In this document: piece after piece, positions 9,847 through 19,637 of the stretch | Layout: each line of letters starts with the position of its first letter | How positions within the stretch are numbered: the stretch's first letter is position 1 | Assembly: GCF_000003855.2 (NCBI RefSeq) | Contig: NW_003101672.1 | Coordinates: 948,134 to 1,012,133 of the forward strand | Length of the DNA: 64,000 nt | Source: Blastomyces gilchristii SLH14081 | Lineage: Eukaryota; Ascomycota; Eurotiomycetes; Onygenales; Ajellomycetaceae | Direction of reading: 5' to 3' | Notes under the pieces: model-generated | The model's database searches: none | What the model saw: the letters and a program-made list of their open reading frames with translations, nothing else | What the model was told of the DNA's origin: nothing | Translations under genes and position numbers: made by a program

Positions 9847-12800
9847 GATGATCAATATCTCTCTTTTCTGAAAACTGTAAATGAAGATTTCACTGATAAT
9901 GATTCAGATATTGATACTTCTGATGAAGAAGTATTACTATTCTCAGTAAGTTTATCACTTTTAATATCTCTATTATTATAAAAACTAACATTCTCTAAAG
10001 ACAGAGTCATATAATGAGAATGCTGCTGATAATGTTAAGTATATTAAGTGACTTTTAAAAGCAGCTGCTGAGAAGAATATTTTTAAAAATAATGATTAAG
10101 AGAATTCTGATGAGTCAGTTACTGATAATATTAAAATATCAGCTACTGATACAATTACTGTTACTATTACTGATTAATTTATTGATTCTGATTCAGTAAT
10201 TGATATATCTCATAAACACAGTAACTTTGAAATGAATTCATTTATTCTGATAATAAGACTCTGAGCTGAAGAGTTAGATATTTTCTGAAAAAACTATAAA
10301 TTACTACTGTAAATTCTGTATTTATTGAAGAATATATCACTGATAAGTCTGCTCTCTGAAGGTCTATTAACTCTGAAAAAGTAATGCAGAGCACAATTTC
10401 CAATTTTATCAGTTAAGAAAACCTCAATTTTAATAGTATTATTAATATAAATATTAACTCTGAGTTCTGCTTAGAAAAATCTTGCTGAATTCTTCATGAG
10501 ATCACTATACTTTTAAAATCTGATTCTCTTGATATCTGCTCTTCTCAAATCCTCAACTTTTCAGTGATAAATGTATATAGAAATGACAGAAATTGTCAAC
10601 AATTTCACAGAGTTATAATAATCTCACAGTTGAGAGAGCTCTGTTAAATATTATTTCAGTGAATTCATCTGATATTTATTAATAAATAAATCTATTTTTT
10701 CTTCTGATTTTATTCAGTATCAGTGTGAGAATCTTGAATGCTACTACAAATCAGAGTTGAACAATATATCTTATATTAAAAGAGTGCATTTTATCAGACA
10801 TGATTGCTGATATTCAGATATAAGATCTTATATAATAGTTCTGAAAGTTTAAGAAGCTGTTCACTATACTCTGCAGACTGTACAAAGATTATTATTCTTG
10901 AATTCATTATTTAGTCTCTTCAAAATAATTATAATGAAGAATAAGATGAAATATATCTTAATTACTCAAGTTCTTAATTAACTTGATATTTATATAAATA
11001 TAACATTTGAATCAGATTCTGATCTGCTGATATATAAGAGTTAAGATCAGTATTTTCTTCACTGAGTTATAAGAATTAAAACTGAGATGATTGAAATATA
11101 ACTATATTGCAAATCTTCACTAATTCAGACTGAGTTGAAAATTACAGCACATGAATAAGATCTTTTAAAAAGTATATTTTACTCTGATATATAAGTTATT
11201 TCTCTGTTATATCAATTATTTATTAATGAATTTAACTTATATTAGAACATGTATTAAAGCTTAATAAGTTTTTATTTAATTTCTGCACTGAGTGCTGTTA
11301 AGCACTTAAAGTGAAATAATATTTTTACTCTAATCTTTGATTCTCATAATATCAATTTTTCTGATACAGTTACTGCATTGTTATATGACTTATCTATATT
11401 AAATTATAAGAGAGTTATAATGAATATTGATGAAAAAAAGATGAGAGTGATTGTATCTTATATTACATTTCTTAAAGATATACTGCAGTAAAATAATAAT
11501 ACAGAGATTAAAGAATTAACAGTAAGAAGATCATGCTAAAGCTGCTTTATTAATGATAAGAATTAATTAAATCTGAACTATAATCTATATAATAACAGCT
11601 GATTTCACTATTATATATAATATCTTCAGACTAAACTGAATAATCTATTAAATCTCACATGCAGAGATTAAATGTATCAAGAGTAAGAAATAATATCACA
11701 GATTATATCTCTTTTTCAGATATATTTAAGTTTGAATTTGATCTCTTTTTTCTCATCTGATTCATATCATAGTGAGTTCACTGATATATCAGAGATTTCA
11801 CACTTATTACTGATCAGTACTGTCTTATTATTATATAATTAGCTAGAATACTTCTGAATATTACAGATATTTTCTTTTTCTCACAGTTAAAATCATCTAC
11901 AGTCACTGATCACTCATCTCAAGAAGTATCAGCTTTAAGAACATGCTTAAGCTTCAATTATTATATCTCTTATCTTGTGATATAAGCTCAAGAAGAAATG
12001 ACTCAGTCTGATAATTAAGTAGAGTATTTCTGTAGTATTTTCAGCACTAAATCAATCATCTATTAATCTTATTATTCAGATATATACAGTTATTGTAAGA
12101 AGTAATAGTTTATTAATATCTCAATCTCTGAGAGAAAATGATTCTGAAGTAACTTATTAAATTATACTTACAGTCTGTTAATAGCTATAATTTCTTATTA
12201 AAGCTGTAGTAAGAGCAGCAGTGATATTTAAATTATTCTAAGCTGATTCAGTTGTTAATTATCAGTTATCTCCTGCTTCAACAATGAGCACAGTTGCTAT
12301 ATATATCAGTGATTATACTAAAAAAGCAAAGCTTATATGATATATGAAGAATCAGCTGAATATATATATTAATTTACACTATATTAAGCTGATTAAAGAA
12401 TATACTGTATCTAATAACTGTAATATTCTGACAGAGAAGAATAAGTATCAAGACTATAAGAATTTAATACAGTGAATAAATTATCAGAATATAGAGAAGA
12501 TACTGCTCTTATAGAAGAGCTTTCACTATATTTTATAACTAATATTAAGAGATTCTTTTAACAGATCTGACTTACATCTGATATAGAAAATTCAACAGCT
12601 ATATACAGTTTATTCAGCACTATTCAATAATCTGCTGAGAATGAATAAAGAACTAGATAATAATAATAATTCACTGAACTACTCTGTCAAGTTAGAGTCA
12701 ATAAAAGATTATATTATCTCAAAGATTTTTAGTCATCTATTATTAAATAAGATGTCAGAGAAAGTCAGTATATAATTTATAAATCTCTTAAAACTTAAAC

Positions 12801-13331
12801 TTCTTTATCTTTTTCTTAATAAGCTGTGAGAATTCTATAATACTAATTAAAATAAGTTCTTAGTTTTAAAACTAGATCATCATCTGATTCTTTTCTATAA
12901 TAAGTTAATATTCTCAGTTCAGTATATTTATCAATCAATCAGTTATTAACTTATTACTAACTTATAAATCAGAGATTGTGTTCACTGAATCTCTTTTATA
13001 AAAGAGAATATCATTTAATATCAAGAGACAGAGCTTGACTGAATTACAACTATATTTATTCATAAAATGAGAGAAGTTAAGTGAATTTTCTTTATACTTA
13101 TTTCTCTACATTATATCATGCATAATCATCTACTGAATCTGTCAATTTTACAAGAGAATTCTGATAATTACACTATTATCAGACTGTCAGTAATTCAAAA
13201 GACAGTATTATATAATATTTTAATACAGAATAGTAATGAAAATAATAATTATTTAATATATAAGTTTTAGATAATAAGATATTTGTATTACAATTGAGAT
13301 GTCTCATTTCTTTAGATAGAATAGATAATTA
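9847..13331 (+). pseudogene. Relic of a very large transposase-like gene with one intron
   Basis: From 9847 one phase reads an acidic segment (DSDIDTSDEE). A GTAAGT donor at 9946, an ACTAAC branch site at 9984-9989 and a TAAAG acceptor ending at 10000 define a 55-bp relic intron. The phase after the acceptor then holds to about 13331, giving over 1,100 codons in all. Stops inside it are TAA, TAG and TGA, which can come from Gln, Arg and Trp codons by C-to-T or G-to-A change. Between stops the conceptual protein keeps a non-random composition, with a Cys-x2-Cys-like pair near 11535-11550. The family is not firmly identified; it is probably the transposase of the nested element. Confidence 0.5.
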
Positions 13332-13637
13332 ATGAATAGCAGTTATTATACTGAGTAATAGATAACTAACTAGCTTAATAGTATTAGTTTCACTGACAGA
13401 ACAGTATACAGTGTCTTATAGTATCTTAGTAGTATTCTGATAATGATATCTGTTAATTACATAGTTACTGAGTAGTGTTATAATAATGTTAGAAAGTTCT
13501 GTGCTGTCTCAATATTATCTTGATATTTAATATTCAGTGATATGTCACTGAATATAATAATGAAACATGTGTTACAATCAGTGACATGTAACACGGGTGA
13601 AATAGTGAATTCACAGTGTAATCACCGTAAATTAACT

Positions 13638-13656
13638 CTACGTTCTTCCGGTATAA
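13638..13656 (-). repeat. Right terminal inverted repeat of the nested element
   Basis: CTACGTTCTTCCGGTATAA, the inverted partner of 6155-6173. The final AA corresponds to GG if the left end is ancestral, i.e. two G-to-A changes at the very tip. Confidence 0.75.
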
Positions 13657-13658
13657 AT

Positions 13659-13696
13659 GATGAAAGAATTAGTAAGCCAGATCACGTGACCTGACA
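13659..13696 (-). repeat. 3' LTR of the copia-like element, second fragment
   Basis: 38 bp that align with 16301-16338 of the intact LTR with two differences, both G-to-A on the plus strand (GGTGAAAGGATT reads GATGAAAGAATT). Together with 6098-6154 it rebuilds exactly 95 bp. The two changes lie within 12 bp of the nested element's edge. Confidence 0.9.
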
Positions 13697-13705
13697 CCCT
13701 CACTC
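13697..13705 (-). other. Polypurine tract of the copia-like element
   Basis: Read on the minus strand, GAGTGAGGG lies directly before the 3' LTR terminus (TGTCAGG). A purine tract abutting the 3' LTR is the normal plus-strand DNA primer site of LTR elements. Confidence 0.55.
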
Positions 13706-13917
13706 ATCAGAGTAACTATACACAATACTATATATAAAATTCGCCTTCAAATCAAGTACAGGTACAAAAAATGACTGAAAAATATGAAGTAGTGAAAAAT
13801 CAGTTATAATATACATTATTTTTTATTTCTCTGTCTCTCTATCTTCTTTATATTCTCTTTTCAATGTGTATATTTCAAACAGTTGATCTCTTTAATACAG
13901 GTCTTGTAATAATACTT

Positions 13918-15978
13918 TCATTTCATAAAAGCTTTGATGCGTGTGAGGTTTTTCAGAATTGAAAGTGCAGTGATTTCAGAATCAATGAGTAGGTCTTCAA
14001 GACTGTTTCTCACTGAAGCTTTTCTCATTATAGTAATATTTCTTATAGATGTTAAAGAATTATCTAATTCAACTGTGAATTTCAGAGAGTTCAGTGTATT
14101 CTGCACTAAAAAAATAGATATTCTCACAGAGATATCATAGTCAATTCATTAATTATTAGTAAGTATGAGAAATAATGAACACTCAGATTGAATTTTCTTA
14201 TCAATAAACAGATTAGAAATCACTATAGTTTTTTAACAGACTGCAGTGAGTAGATCTGATATTACTGAAGAAATCACTGCAGCTGCTTTACAGACTGTAT
14301 TAAGTAGAATCTTCAGATTATATATTATAGTTAATATTAATAAATCAGCAAGATAAAGATTCTTCTGAAAGATGATGTCTTTTAATATATATAAATACTC
14401 ATTAAAGAAATTCTTATAGAGTTTTATAAAACAGACTGATACATTAATAATCTCTGTGAGATTTACTATCTGAAAGATCTCTGAATTATCTGTAATAAAT
14501 AGTTAAGTCTCACTCTCACTATTGTTCTTTTTCTTCTTTTCTTTGAATTTCTTTATTCTTACAGTGTTGTAGATTCTTCAATTATCTAAAACACTGTCTG
14601 AATTGATTAATCAACAGTTATCAAAGTGAGATCTCTTATATTCAGAACATATAGATGAGTTTTCTGATCTCTTTTAAGTACTACTATAATCATATTCAGT
14701 ACAGTCTTCACAGACTGAATTTAATATATTATTATTAAAATTGATAGATGTAGTAATCATTGTATCTGTTATAACTATTATAGCTGTATTAACTGCAGAA
14801 TCTATATTTTACAGATTCTTTTTATCTTTTGAAGAATTAAGCCGCGAATAGATTTTCTTCATGAGAAGATCAATATTCAATATCACAGCTGTGAATTTGA
14901 AATTCTGTATCTTCTCTATCTTCTTCTAAACATAATTTCTTCAATTGTTGAGTAGAACTGAGTAGAAGATATTAAATATTCACACATCTAAGAGAGAAGC
15001 ATTCAACATCTTCAATTTTATAATAATGAACTGAAACTTATCAAAGAATGTGTGTAGATTGATGATCTGTGTGCTATCAAGAGACATGAATTTCAGAACT
15101 GTCTCACAGTGTAACTGTGTTTTGAGGACAGAGTATTCCTGTTTAATCGCATTTCATAGAGTATAAGTGATCTGATTTTCATCATACTTGGAGAAATGTG
15201 GTCTGACACCTGCACTCAAGAAGTTTGAGATGAATGTGTAGAGCCACCGGTTTCTGACGTCTCAGAATGGTGCTCATTCATCATCTTTTTGTAGAGAGTT
15301 CTGAGTCTGTTGTTTCTCTATCATATACCAGCACTGTGCATCAACCAGTTTTGATTTCATGAAGATGCTTCATGTGATGTAATTGAATGTGCCAGTCAGA
15401 CTGTTTGATCTCACAGTATTCTTGACATCTTTCTTGAATTGAGAGATTGCCTTGCCAACACGGCTATCTGATTCATAAAGGTTGAATTCCAACCTTTCAC
15501 CGAGATTAGGATTCCATGTGGCTGTACAGGCTGTTGATGTGGTGGCAGAATGATTGTTGACATTCTGTGGTCGATCTGTAGAGAATCTCTGTTGACGGAG
15601 TTTTTCCAGTTGTAGTTCGAGTTCTAAGACTCTTTGCTTCCCCTTGTCCATCTCAAGCATCATCTTGAGATGCTCCATCTGTTGGTCTGATATTGCCTCG
15701 CCCGAACGGTAGACACCTGAGTGTCCATTATTCTCATCAAGAGAATCAGCATCAAGCTGTCGAGTAGATCGGGGGGCCGGCCTGACCGTGTCAGGAGCTG
15801 TATTCAAACCAGCTTCGAATCGAGAGGGTGTTTCGACAATGGAGCTTTCAAAGGCTCCAGGAGGATGTCCACTGGCAGAGCGTGAGTGTGAAGAATCATC
15901 ATCAACTCCAACTGACCCAGTGGAAAGAACGCGAGATCGCGAATGTGTATGAGGGCGGGATCATGTTGAATCCGCCAT
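13918..15978 (-). pseudogene. Decayed copia-like gag frame
   Basis: One minus-strand phase runs from an ATG at 15978 to about 13918 (some 687 codons) with many stops. In the best-preserved part, stops at conserved positions are TGA where Trp is expected, for example after SLTGTFNYIT and before SIFMKSKLVDAQCWYMIEKQ. Features in order: Ser/Arg-rich N-terminus; a coiled-coil-like segment (MEHLKMMLEMDKGKQRVLEL); a Gag-like helical region with KDDE and LYTFISNFLSAGVRP; and near 14635-14670 a Cys-x2-(Cys to Tyr)-x3-His-x3-Cys zinc-knuckle remnant. Damage grows steadily from the 5' to the 3' end. Every stop I checked is explained by one C-to-T or G-to-A change. No reverse transcriptase motif was found. 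Confidence 0.7.
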
Positions 15979-16229
15979 CTTTGTATTCGTTTATTGGATC
16001 CTTGCCAATATTGTTCTCTTTTTCTTGCTTTTTTGCAAATGTGGTGCGTTTTCTGCAAGCCTCTTTTTTTAAGCGAGCAGTAGTATTATTGATCATCAAG
16101 ATCTCAAATGCATCAATACTGATAGAATAAGACGATTTTAACTCCTGATGGGCGTATCGAATGAAGCAGTAGTTCAAATAATGAGTATATTGACAAGGAA
16201 TCCCGAATTGGCAGCGATTTTGCGCAAAA

Positions 16230-16243
16230 CGGGTCTCATAACC
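16230..16243 (-). other. Primer binding site, half initiator-tRNA-Met type
   Basis: Immediately after the 5' LTR the minus strand reads GGTTATGAGACCCG. TTATGAG is complementary to the anticodon loop of initiator tRNA-Met (CTCATAA), and flanking bases fit the anticodon stem. Copia-type elements are known to prime from such half-tRNA molecules, which supports both the copia-type assignment and the minus orientation. Confidence 0.65.
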
Positions 16244-16338
16244 TGTGGAAGGTGTAAAGCTTGTGTGATTGAAAGGTTGCTAGCTTGTGGAAAGTTATAT
16301 GGTGAAAGGATTAGTAAGCCAGATCACGTGACCTGACA
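16244..16338 (-). repeat. 5' LTR of the copia-like element, intact, 95 bp
   Basis: The element's minus-strand LTR begins TGTCAGGTCACGTGATCTGG and ends CTTCCACA (TG...CA). It carries a TCACGTGA palindrome near its 5' end. At 95 bp it is short for an LTR. It equals the sum of the two left fragments. Confidence 0.9.
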
Positions 16339-16343
16339 TATTA
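16339..16343 (+). repeat. Target-site duplication TATTA, right copy
   Basis: Matches 6093-6097 exactly and marks the right end of the insertion. Confidence 0.85.
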
Positions 16344-18135
16344 CTATTAGTGACAGGAATCCGACGAGTCGCCGATGTCAAGAGACTTAAGTTACATCGC
16401 TCTTCACAGCCCAACGCCCAGTGCAGTGATGTTGGGGCTGCTGAGCAAAGGTTCCTCTTATTAGGGGTTTCTTAGCGGGATTTTTAAAGTTTAAGCACCC
16501 GCCCTCTTTGCCATCGGTGTTTCTTGTTTCTGTGTGAGATTCCGTGAAGATTAGTGGTAATGAAGGCAAGGAGCGACCACGCCGCTTGAATCGGTGCCCC
16601 CGCGCTGGTGTGCAATAATAAATTAATAGCTCGCCTGAGGCACCCAACCAGCCAAAGCGGCCAAGCCTGCTAAGTTGGCTACAACACGGCAGAGTATATT
16701 TCTCACCAGCTGCCTACACATCCTCAGGCGAGTGTGTTGATAATTACTGATCTAGGACCTTGGTCTTCGCATTATTGGCATATGATAACTACCATACTCA
16801 CGGTCCCTGTTCTCTCTTAGTATGGGCGAGAATCGCCTTGAAAGCCTTGAGATTCCAGAGGAAGAATAATGTTAAAATTTACGAGTATTCCTCCTACGTG
16901 GAGACAGCTCTCCTCATTCTTTGGCCCTTCGATACTCCTCTAACCCCCACCCTTCTCTACGCTAGGTAGTTCAGCTGTCGGCCACCTAGCACGCGAAGTC
17001 AAACTTCGTGTATCGCTCCCAATTTGGCGGTTGGTTCGGGCGTTTATTAGCGCCGGATACCCGACGATGTGTGATCCAGGAAGCGAAAACGTAGCGAGAG
17101 GGAAAAAAATATCGAAGGAAAGAAAATCGGTCGAAGCCGATATGCCATCTTTGGCCTCGGGTACGCTCCAACCAAGAACATGCAGGGCCTGATAACTCTC
17201 CTTCAACTTCAACAGTGCGGCCTTTTCTCGGGAACAGGGGGATCATAAGCTATTATTATGGAGAGTGCAAAAGGACATCATGTCACCGTCATGTTGAGCT
17301 TAAGTTGAAGCTAAAAAAAACCAGGGCGACGCCAGAGTTACACGTACGGAGCATGGAGTACACGTCATCCCAATTCCGCGCGTGGACCACAATCCAGTAA
17401 TCGCTCGTGCCAAGCTCCGCGAAAAACAGCAGCAAATAAAAGCAAATAAGGTCGGCTAGCTGTGGAAACATAAGCTGCAACCTGTTGAAGCCGCTAATTG
17501 CCAGGGTCCAGTTAGAGAAATATGTCAGAAATGCCCAATGATTTACTCATATTCAGGTATAGAGATACATAGACGACAGTTTAACATTTTACGATATTGG
17601 CTTTCAAGAATCTGATGTTAAGAGCGTGCTCAGCTCACATCCATGGATGGATCCATCTGACGGTCGATTGCCCAATCGAACGTATCCGCTATTCATTTCC
17701 ATGATTTGGAGGCAGGGGGCCCCAGGTTCAAGTTTAAGAACCTGGAGCATCCTCTCGTATTTATCAAATTGCTTCATTTGTCCTCCATTTTATCTTTCTA
17801 GATGTAGTTTCTCTTCAATCCGCATTTCGCCATGGTTGAGGATAAAAGAGGGATTAGTGATAGTTTTGTCATTGTGTCTTTTTAAGTCATGAGGTGCTGA
17901 TGCTAAAAGCAGATATGCTGAGATGATGCTGAAAAGGTCACATACATGTGCAGCAAGATGGCTAGGGTGATCAAAGAGTCGGAAAAGGTGATTGGGGCTC
18001 CAGTCTCCCAATGTATGCACCTACCCATTGCGCCTCCAGAAGCAAAAAAACGCCCACCGCGAACAAAAATTGATATCAATACCTTCGTAGATAATCAAAG
18101 CGCATGAACACTATCTCTCTGTTACTATTGCCGTG
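16344..18135. other. Intergenic, right flank of the transposon
   Basis: About 1.8 kb of ordinary composition (CpG present), so hypermutation did not spread to the right. Small frames (e.g. 16387-16647 and 16940-17246, minus) overlap each other and resemble no protein. It probably contains the 3' untranslated region of the C2H2 gene. Confidence 0.4.
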
Positions 18136-19637
18136 CTATTGCTGTTCGCGCTTCGCTTTGCATTTTCCCTGCGCAAGATGTCCATTCCGTGCCGTTGTTC
18201 TAGTGAAAACCGTTCCACAATGAGGACATTCTGATTTCGTGGCAGTCCCTGCCTTTTCACGCTGATGACGCAGAAGATTGCTAAATGTGGAAAATTCACG
18301 GCCATTACAGCCATGATCCCAGCACTGTGGTTTCGGTCGAGAGTTCACAATTCGTACTTGGTCCTCTGGGGCGGGTGAGACACTGTATGGAGTAGAAAAA
18401 TTATCAGCTGAAGCTGAGGTTGCGGGAACCCCTGTATCGGGAATAGGTGAAAAAGAATATTGTCTAGAACTAGCACAGTAAGAATTTAGGAAGACTAGAA
18501 TCGGCCAAGGATAGGCGGTTAATATAACAGGGTCATTGTTTCAACTCACCTTTGATAGGGATGTAGCGTTTCATATAGTGAGGGGCTGCGCAGGTTAAAA
18601 TTGTTAGACACTTCTTGTTGGTTAAGGTATTCAAGGTGATGGCTCCTTACGAGGCGGGATAAGCATGGCCGGTAACGTTGGGTACTGGGTGGTTCAAATA
18701 ATCTGGAGTGAGGGAAGCCATATTTGTAGACGGATCGGAATATGGTTCCGTAGCAGGATGTGAGGTAAATCCGTGCTGTATGTATTCATCCCGTGAATTA
18801 CTTGGACGAGACTCCTGATCCGGCGCGTGATGCTCAGATAACGTAATTGATATTCTATCTTTGTATTGTCTTGTGGAAGAAACCTGGGATTGCGGAACCG
18901 AATAGTGATATCCGCCTGGAGGAGGCATATTTATCAAGCCATCTGAGGGAATAGATGCCTGTGGGGGAGGATTCCGGTGGGTAAAATTAGTTGGAAATTC
19001 CAGCGACGAAGCGGATTCGGGTTCTATTCCGTAGGCTGCATTGAATATTGTTACTATCAGTTCAATGAAGAGAGTCGGATCATGCAAATAAATACCTGGA
19101 AGGTGCGTATGGCCAGGCCCAGCGTAATGATAACTGGGTTGTGCAAAGGCTGATGAATGCGAAGGCATATTGTAGTGAAAGGTACTGCTTTTGTACAACG
19201 AAAATCGTGAGCTTCAGAATATATTAATCTATTTGCTTCTTTCTGCACAACGGATTGGTTGTTTCAACTCACTTCATATGTTCTGTGGTATATTGCTCTT
19301 GTCTCGAGGAGAAACCGCTGTATCTGATTTCGGAGTTGGGTACTCCAGTAAACGACTGTGGTGTTGAACTCGAATCGACAGTAGCTGTCATCTGGAATGA
19401 CGGCCAGTTTTGTTGTGCTTGACTGACTACAACTGCTAAATTCGCATCAAGAGCGCTCAGATCGGATGGAGCGTACTCTGGCGCCCGGTGAACGGCAATT
19501 GGTGGTGGCGGGGTAGGGGACGAAATGTTTAGGGCTTCAAACTGCGCGGCAGTAATCGTAGCTGGTTGATCCTTTCGAGAACTCCTAGATCTTTGGCTAG
19601 ATGAGCTTCTTGATTGTTGACGTCTCTGTGATGACAT
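18136..19637 (-). CDS. C2H2-type zinc-finger protein, four exons
   Basis: Exons on the minus strand: 19637-19273, 19184-18651, 18585-18550 (36 nt) and 18469-18136; reading phases agree at all three joints and give about 422 aa. The N-terminus is Ser/Arg/Gln-rich ([17 protein letters not shown]) and the middle is Pro/Ser/His-rich and likely disordered. The last 60 residues hold two adjacent fingers: Cys-x4-Cys...RHQRE, whose second metal-binding His is unclear, and [20 protein letters not shown] followed by a Cys (C2HC-like). Such C-terminal finger pairs are frequent in fungal DNA-binding regulators, so a nuclear regulatory role is inferred, not shown. Introns 1 and 3 share the identical 12-base donor GTGAGTTGAAAC. 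Its upstream side opens into the 6-kb gene-free stretch, as is common for developmental regulators. Confidence 0.75.

Larger units (their letters stand above)
6233..13593. repeat. CpG-free hypermutated AT-rich core
   Basis: Reading by eye I find no CG dinucleotide in these 7,361 bases, and CC and GG are also rare, whereas CA, TG, CT and AG remain common. CG is present on both sides: 6162-6232 contains several, and CGs resume from 13594. The pattern is a RIP-like C-to-T process acting mainly on C before G or C, unlike the classic Neurospora preference for CpA. The two ends of the nested element, about 78 bp on the left and 63 bp on the right, escaped. Confidence 0.8.
6155..13656 (+). mobile_element. 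Nested AT-rich element with terminal inverted repeats
   Basis: 7,502 bp inserted inside the 95-bp LTR. The ends are imperfect 19-bp inverted repeats, with transition differences only, and the LTR dinucleotide AT (6153-6154 and 13657-13658) is duplicated at the junctions. Inside are two divergent decayed frames: minus strand at about 6648-7726 and plus strand at about 9847-13331. A two-ended DNA transposon fits better than a retrotransposon because there are inverted ends, no direct terminal repeats and a 2-bp duplication. The class is not settled. The large plus-strand relic has the general look of the very large fungal transposases of the KDZ/Plavaka kind, but that is a guess from memory of such proteins. 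Confidence 0.7.
6098..16338 (-). mobile_element. Copia-like LTR retrotransposon, gag only, split by a nested element
   Basis: The outer element reads on the minus strand: 5' LTR 16338-16244, primer site 16243-16230, gag-like frame 15978-13918, purine tract 13705-13697, and 3' LTR 13696-13659 continued at 6154-6098. Removing the nested insertion leaves about 2.7 kb: two 95-bp LTRs and a 2,547-bp interior. After the gag-like frame only about 210 bp remain before the purine tract, so protease, integrase, reverse transcriptase and RNase H are missing rather than merely mutated. It is therefore a non-autonomous, gag-bearing derivative, like the TR-GAG or LARD types described in plants. The copia assignment rests on the gag-like zinc knuckle, the primer-site type and the 5-bp duplication. 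Confidence 0.8.

Noticed and set aside
7905..9871. Plus-strand frames of 60-90 codons in the AT-rich core as genes
   Set aside because: Ile/Lys/Asn/Tyr-rich translations are expected from AT-rich CpG-free DNA and no conserved pattern is seen.
6155..13656. A Starship-type giant mobile element or a Helitron
   Set aside because: No tyrosine-recombinase gene at an end, size too small for a Starship, and clear inverted repeats with a 2-bp duplication, which Helitrons lack.
6098..13696. Reading 6098-13696 as one element with its own TG...CA ends
   Set aside because: The flanks do not match (TATTA on the left, CCCTC on the right), whereas 6098-16338 has matching TATTA, and the inner inverted repeats explain the interior.
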